Positions 5,237 through 6,855 of a stretch of 6,855 nucleotides of DNA are shown here, piece after piece. The notes beneath the pieces were generated by a model. It had not been told where the DNA came from and did not search any database. It was given only the letters and a program-made list of their open reading frames with translations. Position numbers and translations under genes: made by a program. Numbering within the stretch: the first letter of the stretch is position 1; every line of letters begins with the position of its first letter. The stretch spans positions 1 to 6,855 of the forward strand of contig CAMFYM010000069.1 of assembly GCA_946002045.1 (NCBI GenBank), read 5' to 3'. This DNA comes from an uncultured Clostridia bacterium (GTDB lineage: Bacteria; Bacillota; Clostridia; Oscillospirales; Acutalibacteraceae).

Positions 5237-6181
5237 ATGTTTAGAGATAACAAAAAGGTGGTAATAGTAGGTGTTGGTATGGTTGGTATGAGCTATGCCT
5301 ATGCACTATTAAATCAAAATATTTGTGATGAGTTAGTATTGATTGACATTAACAAGGTTCGTGCAAAAGGGGAGGCCATGGATTTATCCCACGGTTTACC
5401 CTTTGCACCAAGCTCTATGAAAATTAAATCAGGCGAGTATGATGATTGTAAGGATGCAGATTTAGTTGTTATTTGTGCCGGAGCACCACAGGAGGATGGC
5501 GAGACAAGACGAGATTTGCTGTTAAAAAATTATAATGTGTTAAAATCTATTGTTGAGCCAATTGTATCAAGTGGGTTTAGTGGAGTATTTCTTGTGGCAT
5601 CAAATCCTGTTGATATTATGACACAGGTAGTTTATTCATTGTCCGGATTTCCGTCAGGCAGAGTTATGGGCTCCGGCACTACACTTGATTCTGCTCGTTT
5701 GCGACATATGATGAGTGATTATTTTAAGGTTAATCCAAGAAATGTTCACGCATATGTTATCGGCGAGCACGGAGATTCGGAATTTGTTGCTTGGAGTAAT
5801 GCCACAATATCTGTTAAATCTTTGGCAGAATTAACAGAAAAAAATCCTAACTTAATGGATGATATGACTAAAATTGCAGTTGATGTAAAGGAATCTGCCT
5901 ATGAAATTATTAAGGCTAAAAGAGCAACATATTACGGTATTGGTATGGTACTTGCAAGATTAAGCAGAGCAGTATTATTTGATGAAAATTCCATATTCAC
6001 AGTGTCAACATATCTAAAAGGTGAATATGACGAAAAAGGTATTTACATCGGTGTTCCCAGTGTCGTTAATCATAACGGTGTCAGAGAAATACTCCAAATG
6101 AATTTAAATGACGAGGAGAAAAATAGTTTTAAGCAATCCTGTAATATTCTACGAGAAATGATTGAGGAAATAGGTATTTAA
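5237..6181 (+). CDS. ldh: L-lactate dehydrogenase
   Basis: Cytoplasmic NAD-dependent L-lactate dehydrogenase (pyruvate + NADH to lactate + NAD+), which re-oxidises NADH in fermentation. It has 314 residues from ATG-5237, a typical length. The Rossmann motif GVGMVG (12-17) and D37 indicate NAD(H) use. Catalytic residues by family alignment are Q85 and R91 (APQEDGETR), D151 and R154 (TTLDSAR), and H178 (IGEHGDSE). Gln at the '102' position marks lactate rather than malate dehydrogenase. R156 and H171 fall at positions 173 and 188, the fructose-1,6-bisphosphate site of allosteric bacterial LDHs, so sugar-phosphate activation is likely. An in-frame GTG at 5210 is in the hairpin loop and lacks a ribosome site, so I prefer ATG-5237, whose site (GGTGAT) is buried in the hairpin. 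lepB follows 59 bases later. Confidence 0.97.
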   Translation: MFRDNKKVVIVGVGMVGMSYAYALLNQNICDELVLIDINKVRAKGEAMDLSHGLPFAPSSMKIKSGEYDDCKDADLVVICAGAPQEDGETRRDLLLKNYNVLKSIVEPIVSSGFSGVFLVASNPVDIMTQVVYSLSGFPSGRVMGSGTTLDSARLRHMMSDYFKVNPRNVHAYVIGEHGDSEFVAWSNATISVKSLAELTEKNPNLMDDMTKIAVDVKESAYEIIKAKRATYYGIGMVLARLSRAVLFDENSIFTVSTYLKGEYDEKGIYIGVPSVVNHNGVREILQMNLNDEEKNSFKQSCNILREMIEEIGI

Positions 6182-6240
6182 CCTTGTATATGCCTTTTGT
6201 TTGTGTTAAGATATATAAAAACACACGAGGTATATGCTTT

Positions 6241-6795
6241 ATGAGCGAAAAAAACAGCAAGAATAAAAATATAATTAAGGAAGCAGTAAGCTTTTTTATT
6301 CCAATAATAATTGCAATTATTATTGCACTTTTTTTAAAGTATGTAGTATTAGCAAATGCAGTTGTTCCCACCGGATCAATGAAAAATACTATTGATGAAA
6401 AGGACAGGATAATTGCAAGCAGACTTGCCTATATAAACGATTCACCGGAAAGGTATGATGTGATTCTATTTGAATTTCCCGATGATGAAAGCTTAATATA
6501 TGTTAAAAGAGTAATTGGTTTGCCCGGTGAAACGGTTCAGATTGTTAAAGGTGTTGTTTATGTAACAAAAGCTGATGGTGAAACAATTCAGCTTGATGAT
6601 AGCTTTGTTACTAACTGTAAGCCTGTAGGCGATTATGGACCATATATAGTGCCGGAGAATAGTTACTTTATGTTGGGCGATAATAGGAACAACAGTCACG
6701 ATTCAAGATATTGGGACAATACTTTTGTTACCAAGGAAAAAATTATCGGCAAAGCACTTTTTAAATATTATCCAAAAATAGAAAAAATTGATTAA
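6241..6795 (+). CDS. lepB: Type I signal peptidase (SipS-like)
   Basis: Membrane-bound serine protease that removes signal peptides from proteins exported by Sec or Tat. The 184-residue form is the short Gram-positive type with one N-terminal membrane segment (about 18-38, rich in Ile/Leu/Val/Phe) after a lysine-rich cytoplasmic start; the catalytic domain lies outside. The Ser-Lys dyad is S46 in PTGSM (43-47) and K89 in YVKRVIGLPGE (87-97). The later box GDNRNNSHDSRYW (146-158) is complete. PTGSM replaces the more common PSGSM. ATG-6241 is chosen because GAGGT (6227-6231) lies 9 bases before it; an in-frame TTG at 6184 would add 19 unneeded residues. It is likely transcribed with ldh; the 59-base gap holds only a weak promoter-like pair (TTGTAT 6184-6189, TAAGAT 6207-6212). 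A strong terminator follows directly. Confidence 0.97.
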   Translation: MSEKNSKNKNIIKEAVSFFIPIIIAIIIALFLKYVVLANAVVPTGSMKNTIDEKDRIIASRLAYINDSPERYDVILFEFPDDESLIYVKRVIGLPGETVQIVKGVVYVTKADGETIQLDDSFVTNCKPVGDYGPYIVPENSYFMLGDNRNNSHDSRYWDNTFVTKEKIIGKALFKYYPKIEKID

Positions 6796-6796
6796 A

Positions 6797-6834
6797 AAAA
6801 TTACCCCACAGTATTTTTACTGTGGGGTAATTTT
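6797..6834. terminator. Strong, probably bidirectional terminator after lepB
   Basis: A perfect 17-bp stem (6797-6813 with 6818-6834) closes a TTTT loop. The core ACCCCACAGTA/TACTGTGGGGT is GC-rich and flanked by A's on the left and T's on the right, so it can act on both strands. It starts one base after the lepB stop codon and ends the ldh-lepB unit. The remaining 21 bases of the window show no feature I can support. Confidence 0.92.
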
Positions 6835-6855
6835 ATATCCTATTATCTTTTGATG

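Noticed and set aside
6184..6212. Promoter for lepB (TTGTAT with TAAGAT, 17-base spacing)
   Set aside because: Only 3/6 and 4/6 matches in an AT-rich gap of 59 bases; co-transcription with ldh is the simpler reading.
6184..6240. Upstream TTG start for lepB, adding 19 residues
   Set aside because: No ribosome site precedes it, it is 3 bases from the ldh stop, and ATG-6241 has GAGGT at 9 bases and gives the standard lysine-rich N-terminus.

Overview
This is an AT-rich stretch of a bacterial chromosome carrying seven complete genes, all on the + strand. It probably comes from an anaerobic Firmicute of the class Clostridia. The reasons are strong AGGAGG-type ribosome sites, GTT/GCT/CTT-rich codon use, an acetate kinase plus L-lactate dehydrogenase fermentation set, a Clostridia-looking AlaRS with an extra cysteine cluster, and a SipS-like signal peptidase with one membrane segment. 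Genus or species cannot be told from the sequence alone. The first 36 bases are not genomic: positions 3-36 are the Illumina Nextera read-2 transposase adapter left on the contig, so real sequence starts at about position 37.

Layout. ackA (acetate kinase, TTG start at 70) is followed 45 bases later by a 71-residue YdbC/PC4-like single-stranded-nucleic-acid-binding protein, and then by a hairpin terminator (about 1561-1596). A short promoter/leader region with a 17-bp palindrome precedes alaS (1666-4296), which forms a tight operon with a HIT-family nucleotide hydrolase (10-base gap) and a purine-type phosphoribosyltransferase (4-base ATGA overlap). A consensus TATAAT at 5184-5189 and a perfect 13-bp hairpin (5197-5233) lie between this operon and ldh (L-lactate dehydrogenase, ATG at 5237). 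The hairpin's 3' arm contains the ldh ribosome-binding site. lepB (type I signal peptidase) follows 59 bases after ldh, and a 17-bp perfect hairpin terminator (6797-6834) closes the unit.

How the genes fit together. AckA and LDH are the two ends of pyruvate overflow: acetate with ATP yield versus lactate with NADH reoxidation. The LDH keeps the residues used for fructose-1,6-bisphosphate activation. AlaRS, the HIT hydrolase and the phosphoribosyltransferase share aminoacyl-AMP/AMP/purine chemistry, so their close coupling may be functional as well as positional. LepB is a general secretion housekeeping enzyme.

Overall this is a housekeeping region. I see no mobile element, CRISPR array, tRNA, rRNA or defence system. 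The most interesting unexplained signal is the hairpin that would mask the ldh ribosome-binding site right at the predicted transcription start.
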